A DNA stretch of 15,514 nt from NCBI GenBank assembly GCA_012961745.1, contig DTYT01000176.1:1-15514 (forward strand), in the 5' to 3' direction. This document shows, one piece after another, positions 7,785 to 15,514 of this stretch. The position numbers and the translations under genes were made by a program. The number at the start of each line of letters is the position of its first letter. The first letter of the stretch is position 1. The DNA is from Kiritimatiellia bacterium (GTDB lineage Bacteria > Verrucomicrobiota > Kiritimatiellia > B70-G9). The notes beneath the pieces were generated by a model. The model did not search any database and was not told where the DNA came from. It saw nothing but the letters and a program-made list of their open reading frames with translations.

Positions 7785-10200
7785 CCACGTTGGCGAGTTT
7801 GGCCAACGGTCCCTTTTTGAGAAGTTGCACCCTCACTATGAAATCAAGCCTCTGGTCGAAATAGTAGCGGCCCCGGGCATGTATGCTGAACAGCCCTCCC
7901 ATCAGCAGGGCGTCCTTGGTGTGTATTTTGCCGTCACGTAGGCGGAAGTGCGCCTTGAAGTCCGCCAGCGTAGCGTAGCCCACCCGCGGATCCAGCCGGG
8001 AGAGAAACTCGGAGAGGACCAAAAGAACCGGTACCCGCAAGAGACAACCGTCTTCTATCTTAAGGTATCCATGGCCAGTGATCCGGTCGAGAACGTTGGA
8101 TGCAACCGGCCCGGCGATCTCCAGATCCAGCCGGAGCCGACCCCCCAGCTTCTCTTTCCGCCCCACGAACATCTCCTCCGTCAGCCGGTCAACGTCCACT
8201 TCGCGGGCATGCAGCGTGCCGGAGAACAACGGAGTCTTCCCCGGCGCCAGATGGGAAATCCGCACCGCACCCCAAACAGTACCGGTGTAGGCCCGGGCTT
8301 TCAGATTGGTGAAAGACAGACTGTCATCCCTGGCTTCCACGTCGAATGATACCTGCTCGGTGGAAAACCGGCCGTACTGCATCCGGTTACAAAGGAACTT
8401 CCCCTTGAGGTCGGTTCCCCCGGGGCTGGCCCCGTACGCCACCACGCCGCTCACGCATACTGACACCGGTCCCCGGAACCGGAAGCGCTCCAGCAGCCGC
8501 GCGAATTCGGGCCCGATCATCCGCGCTGCTGCCCGGGGATGTATTCCGGAACACGCATCCATCGCTATCCGCTGATTGGCAAAGTCAAAGCCGAGCCATC
8601 CCCGGAACTCGCCTTCCCGGCGGCGGATCAGGAACGGATCCAGCCGCAGATAGTCGTTGCTGAACACGAATCCCGACTGGGCCACCAGCACCTCTTCCCC
8701 GCGATAAGTGAAGTTTGAGCCGATACCCTGCCCCTGCAGACCGAAGGCCTTGGGATTCTGCACCACTCCCCAGAACCGACCGGTCGCCAGCGGTACCGAA
8801 TCGAACTCGAACCGGCGGATAAAGTCGCCCCCCCCCGGCCCCGCCCATCCTAAGATGGAATGGGGATCCACCCTCGCCCGGAACCACCCCTCATACTCCC
8901 CGCTCCCTGTATGAATCCGCATACCGGCCTCAATGCGGCCCGCGCGATCACTGCCCACCAGCAACCGCAGAGGCTCCACGGTCAGCTGTTCACCGCGACC
9001 CTGAATCCCGATCATCGCCTTTTCCAGCCAAGCACCGCGCAGCTCCGTTCGGGCAAGCGAAATCACCGCGGCAAAGTTCGTGAAAATATGTGCCGGATCT
9101 GATGGGCCGGCTTCCAGCACCCCCCACATGTCACCCCGCAGCGCGAGTCCGGCCTGCTCCGCTGCGGCTGCCCACACCCCGGGAACGACGCACGACCAGA
9201 ACGACAAGGGCAAGGAATTGCTCACCGAGAGTACGACGATGTCGTGCACGAGATCATACTTGCCCGTGGCCGCCAGGCTGCGCTGCCCGGTCCGTATCTC
9301 GAGAGACCCGATATCAACCACGCCGTCTCTGAGATATACATCCATCTTGATCCGGCCGAGATATGCATCATAGCAATCGATATTCTCACCTCTCAGCCGC
9401 AGAACCGCGCGACCTCGCCCGGGGTCACCGGCAGGCACCGTGAATCGCAGACTGCAGTCAATGCGACCACCCGAACGCACTTGGCGGAGGCGCTCCACCA
9501 CATCCAGTATCCATGGGGGGCTGCATCCGAGTTTCCGTCCCACCCCTGCCAGCACCTCGGACGGTCCCCGGGCTTTCACCGGCGGGCGGGCGGGCGGCAA
9601 GGCGACCCGTCCGTCGATCCGGAGCAGCAGTCCGCCGGCACGCAGGGTGACTCCTGACAAGGCCAGAAAACCGTCCCCCAGGACTACCACGCCGCGGCCC
9701 TCGCTTAACAGCAGCTCGCTTTTCCGGCTGCCGTCACAGGAGGAGAAAAGCAGTCCTTTCTCCAGACCGGAGAAGCTCACCCCCTTGAAAACACGTTCAC
9801 CTTTTAGCCAAGCGGTAGGGTCCAGCAGGAAGGAAACCACCGCAATACGGCAGAACGGCTTGCTGCGTTCCGTATCTTCATACACCGTCACGTTCCGCAA
9901 CGCGGGGCCGCGCCACATATCCCAGCCGATCCACCCTATACGCACGGGCAATCCCGCCGCCATCAGCCGCGATTCTATCGCCCGCACCAGGGGGCGCGGT
10001 ACGCCCACCACCTGCAGGAAGAGCAGTAATCCCACCAGAGTAAACAGGACCAGCAGCGCGGCCTTCCTCAGACCGGAACCGTGCGACGGGCGGGCCATGC
10101 GGAACGGCGCGGCCCGCTTTTCGGTGGCTTGGGGATCCCCCTGGAAAGAATCGTCCGCGGGCCGCCCTATTCGTGGGTCCGACAACCGCCCCTCTCTCAT
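7675..10200 (-). CDS. AsmA-like envelope protein
   Basis: An 841-residue protein with one N-terminal membrane anchor at about residues 46-66 (AALLVLFTLVGLLLFLQVVG), followed by a long beta-rich extracytoplasmic part. The C-terminal 200 residues look like the AsmA-like C-terminal region: a GGRLRLDLEIAG stretch, GHGYLKIEDGCLLRVPVL, an LxDGKIHTKDALLMGG segment, and a final DFIVRVQLLKK followed by a Leu-rich end. AsmA/TamB/YhdP proteins are rod-like and are implicated in phospholipid transfer between inner and outer membranes or in outer-membrane assembly. This specific protein is assigned only to the broad class. The start is ATG 10200, which overlaps the DUF4340 stop as ATGA. There is little ribosome-site signal, so translation is probably coupled. 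It has a 45-residue polar, charged stretch before the anchor; an internal Met at residue 35 would shorten this but has no ribosome site. It is the last gene of the five-gene Gld-type operon. Confidence 0.8.
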   Translation of the reverse strand: MREGRLSDPRIGRPADDSFQGDPQATEKRAAPFRMARPSHGSGLRKAALLVLFTLVGLLLFLQVVGVPRPLVRAIESRLMAAGLPVRIGWIGWDMWRGPALRNVTVYEDTERSKPFCRIAVVSFLLDPTAWLKGERVFKGVSFSGLEKGLLFSSCDGSRKSELLLSEGRGVVVLGDGFLALSGVTLRAGGLLLRIDGRVALPPARPPVKARGPSEVLAGVGRKLGCSPPWILDVVERLRQVRSGGRIDCSLRFTVPAGDPGRGRAVLRLRGENIDCYDAYLGRIKMDVYLRDGVVDIGSLEIRTGQRSLAATGKYDLVHDIVVLSVSNSLPLSFWSCVVPGVWAAAAEQAGLALRGDMWGVLEAGPSDPAHIFTNFAAVISLARTELRGAWLEKAMIGIQGRGEQLTVEPLRLLVGSDRAGRIEAGMRIHTGSGEYEGWFRARVDPHSILGWAGPGGGDFIRRFEFDSVPLATGRFWGVVQNPKAFGLQGQGIGSNFTYRGEEVLVAQSGFVFSNDYLRLDPFLIRRREGEFRGWLGFDFANQRIAMDACSGIHPRAAARMIGPEFARLLERFRFRGPVSVCVSGVVAYGASPGGTDLKGKFLCNRMQYGRFSTEQVSFDVEARDDSLSFTNLKARAYTGTVWGAVRISHLAPGKTPLFSGTLHAREVDVDRLTEEMFVGRKEKLGGRLRLDLEIAGPVASNVLDRITGHGYLKIEDGCLLRVPVLLVLSEFLSRLDPRVGYATLADFKAHFRLRDGKIHTKDALLMGGLFSIHARGRYYFDQRLDFIVRVQLLKKGPLAKLANVVTFPLTKLLELHLGGRVSQPRWRPMNFPKELFLIFD

Positions 10201-11996
10201 TCAGGCTGCACGGGTTTCAATAATCCTCGCGACAGTTCGGCCGTCAGGTCCGCCCCGATCCGGAAAACGAGATCACTTCCCGCAACCATGGCAAAGGCCC
10301 CGCCCTCGGGCGTCGCATCCCCCACCAACAGGCTCTTGCCCACGCCGCTGTCTGCGGTTACCTCCAGGGTCAGCTTGATGCGGGGGACATCCAATCCATA
10401 CCGTGCCAGATTGTCCGGTGAGGCTTCCACCAGCTCTTCCGCCTCAAGTTGCGAAACTTGATCAAGCAAGTCTTTCAGATCATCGTCGGATCGGGCCTCG
10501 CGTCCTTCGCTCTCCGCCCGGAATGGTGCCGAACTGTCCGCCCGGGCGACGGACTGTGTCTCACCCTCACGGACCAACACCATTTTCCGGACGGTGAACG
10601 ACGGAACATCCACCACCTTACGGCTACGATAATGCAGAAAGTCAAAGGGGGTCTTATCCAGTATGCCGGTCTCCACGATCCATATCTCGTTCTCCCCGCG
10701 GCAGGCTGCGTATCTGCGATCCTTCTTGCCCGGCACTTTCCGGCCGAACGAAAGTTCTACCTCGTTAGTACCGGAGAAGGCATCGGGCGCAGGCTTGAAA
10801 ACAATTTCGGCCACCGGCTCGTCCAAGCCGTAGACCGCCTCGTCGGCGTCCCGCGAGGTTATGAATTCGTCAATCCCGGCGCCGGTCCAGTGGGCCAACA
10901 GGCTGCGGACCGCCTCCTCATCGGCATCCGCGCTGACCGGCTCGCGCACTTTCCAGCGGTAATCCTTCTTCTCCAGCACAACCCTCTTCCCGCGGGATTC
11001 AAGCCTGACTTCGGCAATCTCAAAGTCCTTTATGGGGACCAGGCGCCAGTCACGGAGCTCCTTCAATGGCACCGCAATCACGGACACGATTCCGGTGGGT
11101 ATCAAGTAAACACTCCGCTCCGATTTCCACATTGCGTACAGGCGGGCGGGCTCCTTGTCGGCGACCTTGCCCAGCAGCAACACCTCCGGCTCGGGATTGT
11201 CGCTCAGGTATACCTCGATCCCATAGTGGCCTTCCTCCAAGCCGTAGAGGGTGGCGTCCTCGACGCCATCGGCCACGAATTCCGCGATCCGGGTGGAATA
11301 CAATTGGTCCAACAATTTCCCTACCCGCACGCGATCCGCACGAGCGTCCACCGGCTGGCTCAGCCGCCAGTGATCGGTCCCGATATTCCTCAATCGAATG
11401 TATCCCGCCGGCCGCCGCAGGCCCAGCTCGGAAACCTCATGCCGCTTGAAGAAGAACAGGTCAGGGTCCCGAAGCTGCTGAACCTGTTTCGGCAGCCCGG
11501 CAAAGAAGGAGCTGCCCACCGACAAGACGGCGTCGCTGCCCTTCACCATCGCGTACACGCTGTCACCCAGCATCGCATCCTTCCCGACGCATATCGTAAC
11601 CGTCCTGTCACCCTCCCTATAGGAAATCAATGCCCGCGGCTTCTCAAGCCCGTAGTCGGCCAGCGTCAGCCCGCTTTGCTCCAGTTCGCGCACCCTGATC
11701 CGGGCCGCATACTCCACAGCCTCCAGATCGTACAGGACCCTCTGAATCTCGGACTGGTCCGCACGCGCCTCCATTGGCCGGACTAGGTGCCAGCGTCCGT
11801 CTTCCTTGACGCATTCCACCTGCAGATGGTCATTGCTGATCACCAGGCGCGACACGCGTTCCGGATCTATGAGGAATGCCCTACCCGCTCGTTCCCGCCT
11901 CTGGCGGCTGGAAAGGGTCTTCCGTTCGTAAAAACCGATGTACGCTGCCAGGAGCAGCGCCACCGCCAGAAGGATCAATACCGTCTTGCCACGCAT
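10197..11996 (-). CDS. DUF4340 domain protein with four internal repeats
   Basis: A 599-residue membrane-anchored protein of unknown biochemical role. One N-terminal hydrophobic segment (residues 4-21) is followed by a large soluble part, presumably outside the cytoplasm. Four tandem units can be seen. Three contain a W-x-[LV]-x-x-P-x-x-A-x-A-D motif (Trp69, Trp210, Trp348), and all four contain a Tyr-Gly-Leu turn (Tyr115, Tyr251, Tyr389, Tyr533). Spacings between the Tyr residues are 136, 138 and 144. The fourth unit has lost the Trp motif. DUF4340 proteins are commonly encoded beside GldA/GldF/GldG-type ABC genes, as here. The start is ATG 11996, seven bases after the GldG stop, with AGGGAG upstream inside that gene. 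The stop overlaps the AsmA-like start by four bases. It is probably the periplasmic partner of the transporter; this is inferred from context. Confidence 0.85.
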   Translation of the reverse strand: MRGKTVLILLAVALLLAAYIGFYERKTLSSRQRRERAGRAFLIDPERVSRLVISNDHLQVECVKEDGRWHLVRPMEARADQSEIQRVLYDLEAVEYAARIRVRELEQSGLTLADYGLEKPRALISYREGDRTVTICVGKDAMLGDSVYAMVKGSDAVLSVGSSFFAGLPKQVQQLRDPDLFFFKRHEVSELGLRRPAGYIRLRNIGTDHWRLSQPVDARADRVRVGKLLDQLYSTRIAEFVADGVEDATLYGLEEGHYGIEVYLSDNPEPEVLLLGKVADKEPARLYAMWKSERSVYLIPTGIVSVIAVPLKELRDWRLVPIKDFEIAEVRLESRGKRVVLEKKDYRWKVREPVSADADEEAVRSLLAHWTGAGIDEFITSRDADEAVYGLDEPVAEIVFKPAPDAFSGTNEVELSFGRKVPGKKDRRYAACRGENEIWIVETGILDKTPFDFLHYRSRKVVDVPSFTVRKMVLVREGETQSVARADSSAPFRAESEGREARSDDDLKDLLDQVSQLEAEELVEASPDNLARYGLDVPRIKLTLEVTADSGVGKSLLVGDATPEGGAFAMVAGSDLVFRIGADLTAELSRGLLKPVQPE

Positions 11997-12003
11997 GTAC
12001 GCC

Positions 12004-13524
12004 CTACTCCCTGCGCTGCCACCAGATAAGTATCCCGGCCAGTCCCACCGCCCCCGGTATGACGACCACCGTCAGCCAGAACAGATTGGCCAAGTCGCCT
12101 CGGGTCATCAGAAGGCGGGCTTCCTCGTATTCCTTTGGAGCGATCGCCAGCAAATCTTTTCTCTCGAGCAGCCAGTTGAGAGCGTTCATGAAGAAATTGC
12201 GGTCGCCGCCAGTCAGGGCGCCGTTGGACGCGAAATCCCCATCACCGAAAACCACCAGGCGCGTAGGTCGGATGTCCGCCTCCGAGCCTGCGGGACCTCT
12301 TTCTACTGCCACGGCAACGGGAACCGGTCCGGGGATATCCTCCAGCGGATCGAAACGCGCCGTACTGTCTTCCAGGTTGCGTTCCCCCCAACCGGCCTTC
12401 GACGTCATAGCCAGAACGGTCACCCGCGGTCGGTCGGCGGCTTCTGCCTCCGTTTCCTCCTCCAGAGGGCGCACCGATCGGGGCGTGTAGAAGATGGAAG
12501 AGATACCTTTGAGTTTCTCGGTAATGGGATGATTGCCATATTCGGTGATGAAGATCTCCCTGCCGGTGAGCGTCCGCGTGGGATCCAGAACGATATCGTT
12601 GTCCAATCTGACGCCCCATGCTTCCAGCAACCCTTCCAGTGCGGTCTCCAAATAGGCGTCGGCCAGCACCAGCAGGCGTCCGCTGTCTTCCAGATACTCC
12701 CCGATGAGGTCAATCTCCCAGTCGGCGAGTGGGACCCGGGGAGCAGCAATCACCAGCAAACTGCAATCTGACGGGATCCTTTTCTTCTTGGCGAGATCCA
12801 GGGTGTGTACCTCCAGGTTATCCCTCTGTATCTCGCGGGTTATGCGGGAGTACCCCTTTTGGGGATCGTAATCGAAGATTCCCCGTTCACCGTGTCCCAC
12901 GAGGAAATATATCTTGGGGCGCTCACCCGACACCACGCTGTAGATCGCCGACGAGAAGGCTTGTTCTCCCTTGAAAGAAACTTTGCGCGGCGCCCGCCCC
13001 AGTCCCACCATCGAATAGTCATATTCCGCTATCTCATCGGCGGTAATATATTTCCTCCGGCCATGGTACTCGAAAACCACCACGTTCGGCTCACTCACCT
13101 CGAACTTGCGCGAAAGCTCCTCCGCGCGAGCGAGATCGCGGTCGGGGTCCACCCACTCTACGTGGAGACGGTCGCAGGCCGACTGGTACTCCTTGATGAG
13201 GTTTTCCACCTCGTCGTAGACTTCCTGCTGGGGCTGGAAGAATACGATCACGTTCACCGTGTCGGTCAGCGAATTCAAGATGCTGAGGGTCTTGTCCGAC
13301 AGGCTGTATAACTTGGTACGGCTCAGGTCGAACCGCAGGAAGTGCCGGAACGACAGGTAGTTGACCATTCCGAGAATAGCTACCAGCAAAATGGTTCCGG
13401 CCATTAGATTCCAGCGGAACAGAAGCCGGGCCCGGCGCGCCTTCTGGAGATGCCGTATCACTGAACCGTCCGACTTGCGGGCCGCGGCACTTTCTCTTTC
13501 CGCTTGCAGGGTCATGGCCGACAT
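12004..13524 (-). CDS. GldG-like ABC transporter auxiliary protein
   Basis: A 506-residue protein with transmembrane segments near both ends (about 39-59 and 480-502) and a large extracytoplasmic domain between them. The first helix is followed by DLSRTKLYSLSDKT, a GldG hallmark. Other family features are an FKGEQAFSSAI segment near 185-195, a VGHGE motif near 210-214, and VVFGDGDFASN plus FFMNALNWL near the C-terminus, within an ABC-type auxiliary domain. In Flavobacterium, GldG works with GldF and GldA in gliding. Homologues occur widely in non-gliding bacteria, where the cargo is unknown. ATG 13524 lies four bases after the permease stop. A second ATG at 13515 (residue 4) is better spaced from the GAGG that overlaps that stop, so it may be the true start. 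It is the third gene of a five-gene operon; the DUF4340 gene follows after seven bases. Confidence 0.9.
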   Translation of the reverse strand: MSAMTLQAERESAAARKSDGSVIRHLQKARRARLLFRWNLMAGTILLVAILGMVNYLSFRHFLRFDLSRTKLYSLSDKTLSILNSLTDTVNVIVFFQPQQEVYDEVENLIKEYQSACDRLHVEWVDPDRDLARAEELSRKFEVSEPNVVVFEYHGRRKYITADEIAEYDYSMVGLGRAPRKVSFKGEQAFSSAIYSVVSGERPKIYFLVGHGERGIFDYDPQKGYSRITREIQRDNLEVHTLDLAKKKRIPSDCSLLVIAAPRVPLADWEIDLIGEYLEDSGRLLVLADAYLETALEGLLEAWGVRLDNDIVLDPTRTLTGREIFITEYGNHPITEKLKGISSIFYTPRSVRPLEEETEAEAADRPRVTVLAMTSKAGWGERNLEDSTARFDPLEDIPGPVPVAVAVERGPAGSEADIRPTRLVVFGDGDFASNGALTGGDRNFFMNALNWLLERKDLLAIAPKEYEEARLLMTRGDLANLFWLTVVVIPGAVGLAGILIWWQRRE

Positions 13525-13528
13525 TACC

Positions 13529-14275
13529 TCATACCACGCGACGCGACTCGAGCACCTTCACTGTCAGGAACAGCATCAGGACGATTCCCGACAGGTGAAA
13601 CACGATCCCGCGCGTGTCGACGACTCCGCGAGAGGCGTCCATCATGTACATGACCGACGACAGGTAGGTAGCCACCTCCCTCACCGGACCCGAGTGGACC
13701 AGGTACGGCAGGAACCCACCCAAGAACGACACGCAGCAAATCGCAAAACACCCTATCGCCGCAACGATCTGATTCCCGGTGAGACTGGACGTAAACAGCC
13801 CGGCCGACAGGTAGAGCGCCCCCACCAGCAACGCCCCCGCGTACCCCGACACCATCGGTCCCAGATCAATCGGGGTGCCGGGAGGCTCGAAGAGCTTCAT
13901 TACCGCGATATAGGTCACAGTCGGCAGCCACAGGACTACATAGAACGATAAGGCCCCCAGGTACTTGGCGAGCACCACCTCGCTATCCCTCACCGGAGCA
14001 GTCAGCAACGTTTCCAGAGTGCCGGCCCTTTTCTCTTCGGCAAACAAGCGCATGGTAATCACCGGAATAGTGATCAGGATCGTCAGCCAGAAAAAGATCG
14101 ATGCGAACAATTCGTTCATCACCGGGCCGCCCCGTACGCCCTGCGACAGTACGGTAGCCAGGAGCCAGAAGCTGAATCCCATCACCACCAGAAAGAAAAT
14201 CATCACCACGTAGGCCATCGGCGAGAAGAAATATGCCGCCAGTTCCCGGGACCACATTGTCCAGATTCGCTTCAT
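13529..14275 (-). CDS. ABC-2 type permease, GldF-like
   Basis: The membrane subunit (248 residues) of an ABC-2 type transporter, with six predicted helices at about 20-41, 56-76, 104-126, 143-165, 170-192 and 224-242. Between helices 2 and 3 is the cytoplasmic motif EEKRAGTLETLLTAPV (80-95), conserved in this permease family and expected to contact the ATPase. The N-terminus, MKRIWTMWSRELAAYFFSPM, is a typical GldF-type amphipathic start. ATG 14275 overlaps the ATPase stop by four bases (ATGA), so the ATPase and permease are translationally coupled. Four bases separate it from the GldG-like gene. With one permease and one ATPase gene, the transporter is probably a homodimer of each. The cargo is not predictable from sequence. 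Confidence 0.92.
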   Translation of the reverse strand: MKRIWTMWSRELAAYFFSPMAYVVMIFFLVVMGFSFWLLATVLSQGVRGGPVMNELFASIFFWLTILITIPVITMRLFAEEKRAGTLETLLTAPVRDSEVVLAKYLGALSFYVVLWLPTVTYIAVMKLFEPPGTPIDLGPMVSGYAGALLVGALYLSAGLFTSSLTGNQIVAAIGCFAICCVSFLGGFLPYLVHSGPVREVATYLSSVMYMMDASRGVVDTRGIVFHLSGIVLMLFLTVKVLESRRVV

Positions 14276-15240
14276 ATCGCCGTCTCCACCGCTGCCGGTT
14301 CCGCCTTGCCTCCCTCCGTCAGGCTGGAAAATACTTCTTCAAGCGTACTCTTCTCACTGTAGAATTCGCGCACCTCCCAGCCAGCTTCCCGCAGAAACCG
14401 CCACAACTCGGGCCGCATATCCATTCCTCCATGCCCCTCTATTCGTACGCGCAGCCAGTGACCGACAGGTTCAATTTCCACCCCCTTGACCGCGCTCAGT
14501 CCCAGGAGGCGATCTTTCAGCTCTCCGGCGTCAGCCTGCACCTCCACAAGCATCCGGGGAAAGCTGACGCGCTCAATCAGTGACCGGGTCGTATCTGCGG
14601 CTACAATACGCCCGCAGTGAATGATCAACACACGCTGACAGGTAACTTCTACCTCCGGAAGAATATGGGTTGACAACAACACCGTATGCTGCTGCGCAAG
14701 TCCGCGTATGAGTGCCCGCACCTCGCGTATCTGGTTGGGATCCAACCCGATCGTCGGTTCGTCGAGGATGAGCAGCGGCGGGTCGGCGATCAGGGCGTCC
14801 GCCAATCCCACCCGTTGGCGGTACCCCTTGGACAGGTTCCCGATTATCCGATGCCCCATACCCTGCAGCCCGCACAACTCCTTCACGTCACTCAGCCGCT
14901 GTCGACAATGCCGGCCGCTCAACCCTTTCAGACGTCCCCGAAAGAAGAGATAATCATCCACTCGCATCTCGGGATAAAGAGGGCAATTCTCCGGCAAATA
15001 ACCAATGTTACGGCGCGCGGACCGCGAGTCGCGCAGAACATCATGCCCGGCAACCTCGACCAGCCCCGATGTGGGGGCGAGGTAGCCGCACAGTATCCGC
15101 ATAGTGGTGGTCTTCCCTGCCCCGTTAGGCCCCAGGAACCCGACGATCTCGCCGGCTCGTACCTCGAAAGAGACATCATCGACCGCCAACGTGCCGGGAA
15201 AGGCCTTGGCCAGATTCTCCACCTTTATCATGACCGACAT
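14272..15240 (-). CDS. ABC transporter ATP-binding protein, GldA-like
   Basis: The cytoplasmic ATPase (322 residues) that would power the GldF-like permease. It has Walker A GPNGAGKTT (37-45), the Q-loop region YLPENCPLYPEM (Glu84 in place of the usual Gln, as is common in GldA relatives), the signature LSKGYRQRV (136-144, in place of LSGGQ, also typical), Walker B LLILDEP (156-162), the D-loop GLDP and the switch His192 in STH. About 100 further residues form a C-terminal domain seen in GldA/CcmA-type ATPases. Two starts are possible: ATG 15240, and ATG 15231, where the sequence begins MIKVENL as in homologues. Both have weak ribosome sites; the longer is listed. It is the first gene of the operon, separated by 179 bases from the divergent ychF. 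Confidence 0.95.
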   Translation of the reverse strand: MSVMIKVENLAKAFPGTLAVDDVSFEVRAGEIVGFLGPNGAGKTTTMRILCGYLAPTSGLVEVAGHDVLRDSRSARRNIGYLPENCPLYPEMRVDDYLFFRGRLKGLSGRHCRQRLSDVKELCGLQGMGHRIIGNLSKGYRQRVGLADALIADPPLLILDEPTIGLDPNQIREVRALIRGLAQQHTVLLSTHILPEVEVTCQRVLIIHCGRIVAADTTRSLIERVSFPRMLVEVQADAGELKDRLLGLSAVKGVEIEPVGHWLRVRIEGHGGMDMRPELWRFLREAGWEVREFYSEKSTLEEVFSSLTEGGKAEPAAVETAI

Positions 15241-15332
15241 GTTTCCGTTCGACGCGCGGCTTTTATTTTGACCTGCAGCGCCTCCGAATGTTCAATGTAC
15301 CCGGCCAGAGCGCGCCGGGAGACGATGACCCA

Positions 15333-15361
15333 ATTGTTGCCGCCAACATACGATATTGCAA
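15333..15361 (-). promoter_or_regulatory. Candidate promoter for the Gld-type operon
   Basis: On the minus strand, TTGCAA (15361-15356) and AACAAT (15338-15333) lie 17 bases apart, each matching four of six sigma70 positions. They sit in the only AT-rich island of the 179-base gap between the divergent gldA-like and ychF genes. The leader to the ATPase start would be about 85 bases. The same island could serve ychF: plus-strand TTGACC (15268-15273) and TTCAAT (15291-15296), also 17 bases apart, are an alternative pair. The assignment is weak. Confidence 0.25.
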
Positions 15362-15419
15362 GCTGGCAGCCGCCTAACCCCACGAAGGCCCGCGTGCCGC
15401 CTGACCGGGGGGTGCGAAA

Positions 15420-15514
15420 ATGCTGAAAGCCGGACTGGTCGGCCTGCCTAATGCAGGCAAAACCACGCTTTTCAACGCCTTGGCCCGGGCACACGCACCT
15501 GCCGAGAACTATCC
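15420..15514 (+). CDS. ychF: YchF-type (Obg-family) ATPase/GTPase, N-terminus only
   Basis: The first 31 codons and two bases of the next are present; the rest lies beyond the window. The start MLKAGLVGLPNAGKTTLFNA contains the P-loop G-x4-GK[ST], and the stretch ending AENYP matches the YchF N-terminus (GLPNVGKSTLFNAL then xANYPF). YchF proteins bind ATP or GTP, associate with ribosomes and are highly conserved. ATG 15420 has a good G-rich ribosome site (GGGGGG, about seven bases upstream). It is divergent from the Gld-type operon. With so little sequence, another Obg-family GTPase is possible, but the AENYP segment right after the P-loop favours YchF. Confidence 0.85.
   Translation, partial: MLKAGLVGLPNAGKTTLFNALARAHAPAENY

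Noticed and set aside
10449..11786. 445-codon plus-strand open frame opposite the DUF4340 gene
   Set aside because: The minus strand encodes a repeat-containing DUF4340 protein with tight operon junctions. The plus-strand product shows no recognisable domain or composition.
11938..12771. 277-codon plus-strand open frame
   Set aside because: Antisense to the GldG-like gene and the start of the DUF4340 gene; no recognisable features.
15268..15296. Plus-strand TTGACC-17-TTCAAT promoter for ychF
   Set aside because: Spacing is good, but it would face the candidate minus-strand promoter and leave a leader of about 117 bases. It is mentioned only as an alternative.

Overview
The window is GC-rich, densely coded bacterial DNA. 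Ten protein genes are well supported: eight complete, and one cut at each end. A further small membrane-protein gene is possible. There are no rRNA or tRNA genes, insertion sequences or CRISPR arrays, and no gap between genes exceeds about 200 bases. AsmA-like and Gld-type genes imply a Gram-negative envelope. A membrane pyrophosphatase and a flavodoxin-ferredoxin protein suggest an anaerobic or energy-limited lifestyle. The mix of an archaeal-type ApgM homologue, a GldA-GldF-GldG-DUF4340 cluster and a large AsmA-like protein recalls the PVC group (Kiritimatiellota, Lentisphaerota, Verrucomicrobiota). That placement is an inference from gene content and is not proven here.

Left part (1-3596, minus strand). 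manA (mannose-6-phosphate isomerase) is followed after 30 bases by an EFR1-like flavodoxin plus two-[4Fe-4S] protein. After a 185-base gap comes the 5' part of hppA, a membrane-bound ion-pumping pyrophosphatase that runs off the left edge. Sequence markers suggest the K+-dependent and probably Na+-linked class.

Centre (3791-7784, plus strand). Divergent from manA is an ApgM-family alkaline-phosphatase-fold enzyme (phosphoglycerate mutase or the 'proposed homoserine kinase' subfamily). It overlaps leuS (leucyl-tRNA synthetase) by an ATGA. A possible 67-residue single-pass membrane protein follows leuS and overlaps the end of the convergent operon.

Right part (7675-15240, minus strand). Five genes are packed with 4-base overlaps or 4-7 base gaps: GldA-like ATPase, GldF-like permease, GldG-like auxiliary protein, a DUF4340 protein with four internal repeats, and an 841-residue AsmA-like protein. 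This looks like one envelope machine: an ABC-2 type transporter with two membrane-anchored extracytoplasmic partners, plus an AsmA-type protein of the class linked to lipid traffic between membranes. It is the most interesting part of the window. At the right edge the first 31 codons of ychF start divergently from this operon.
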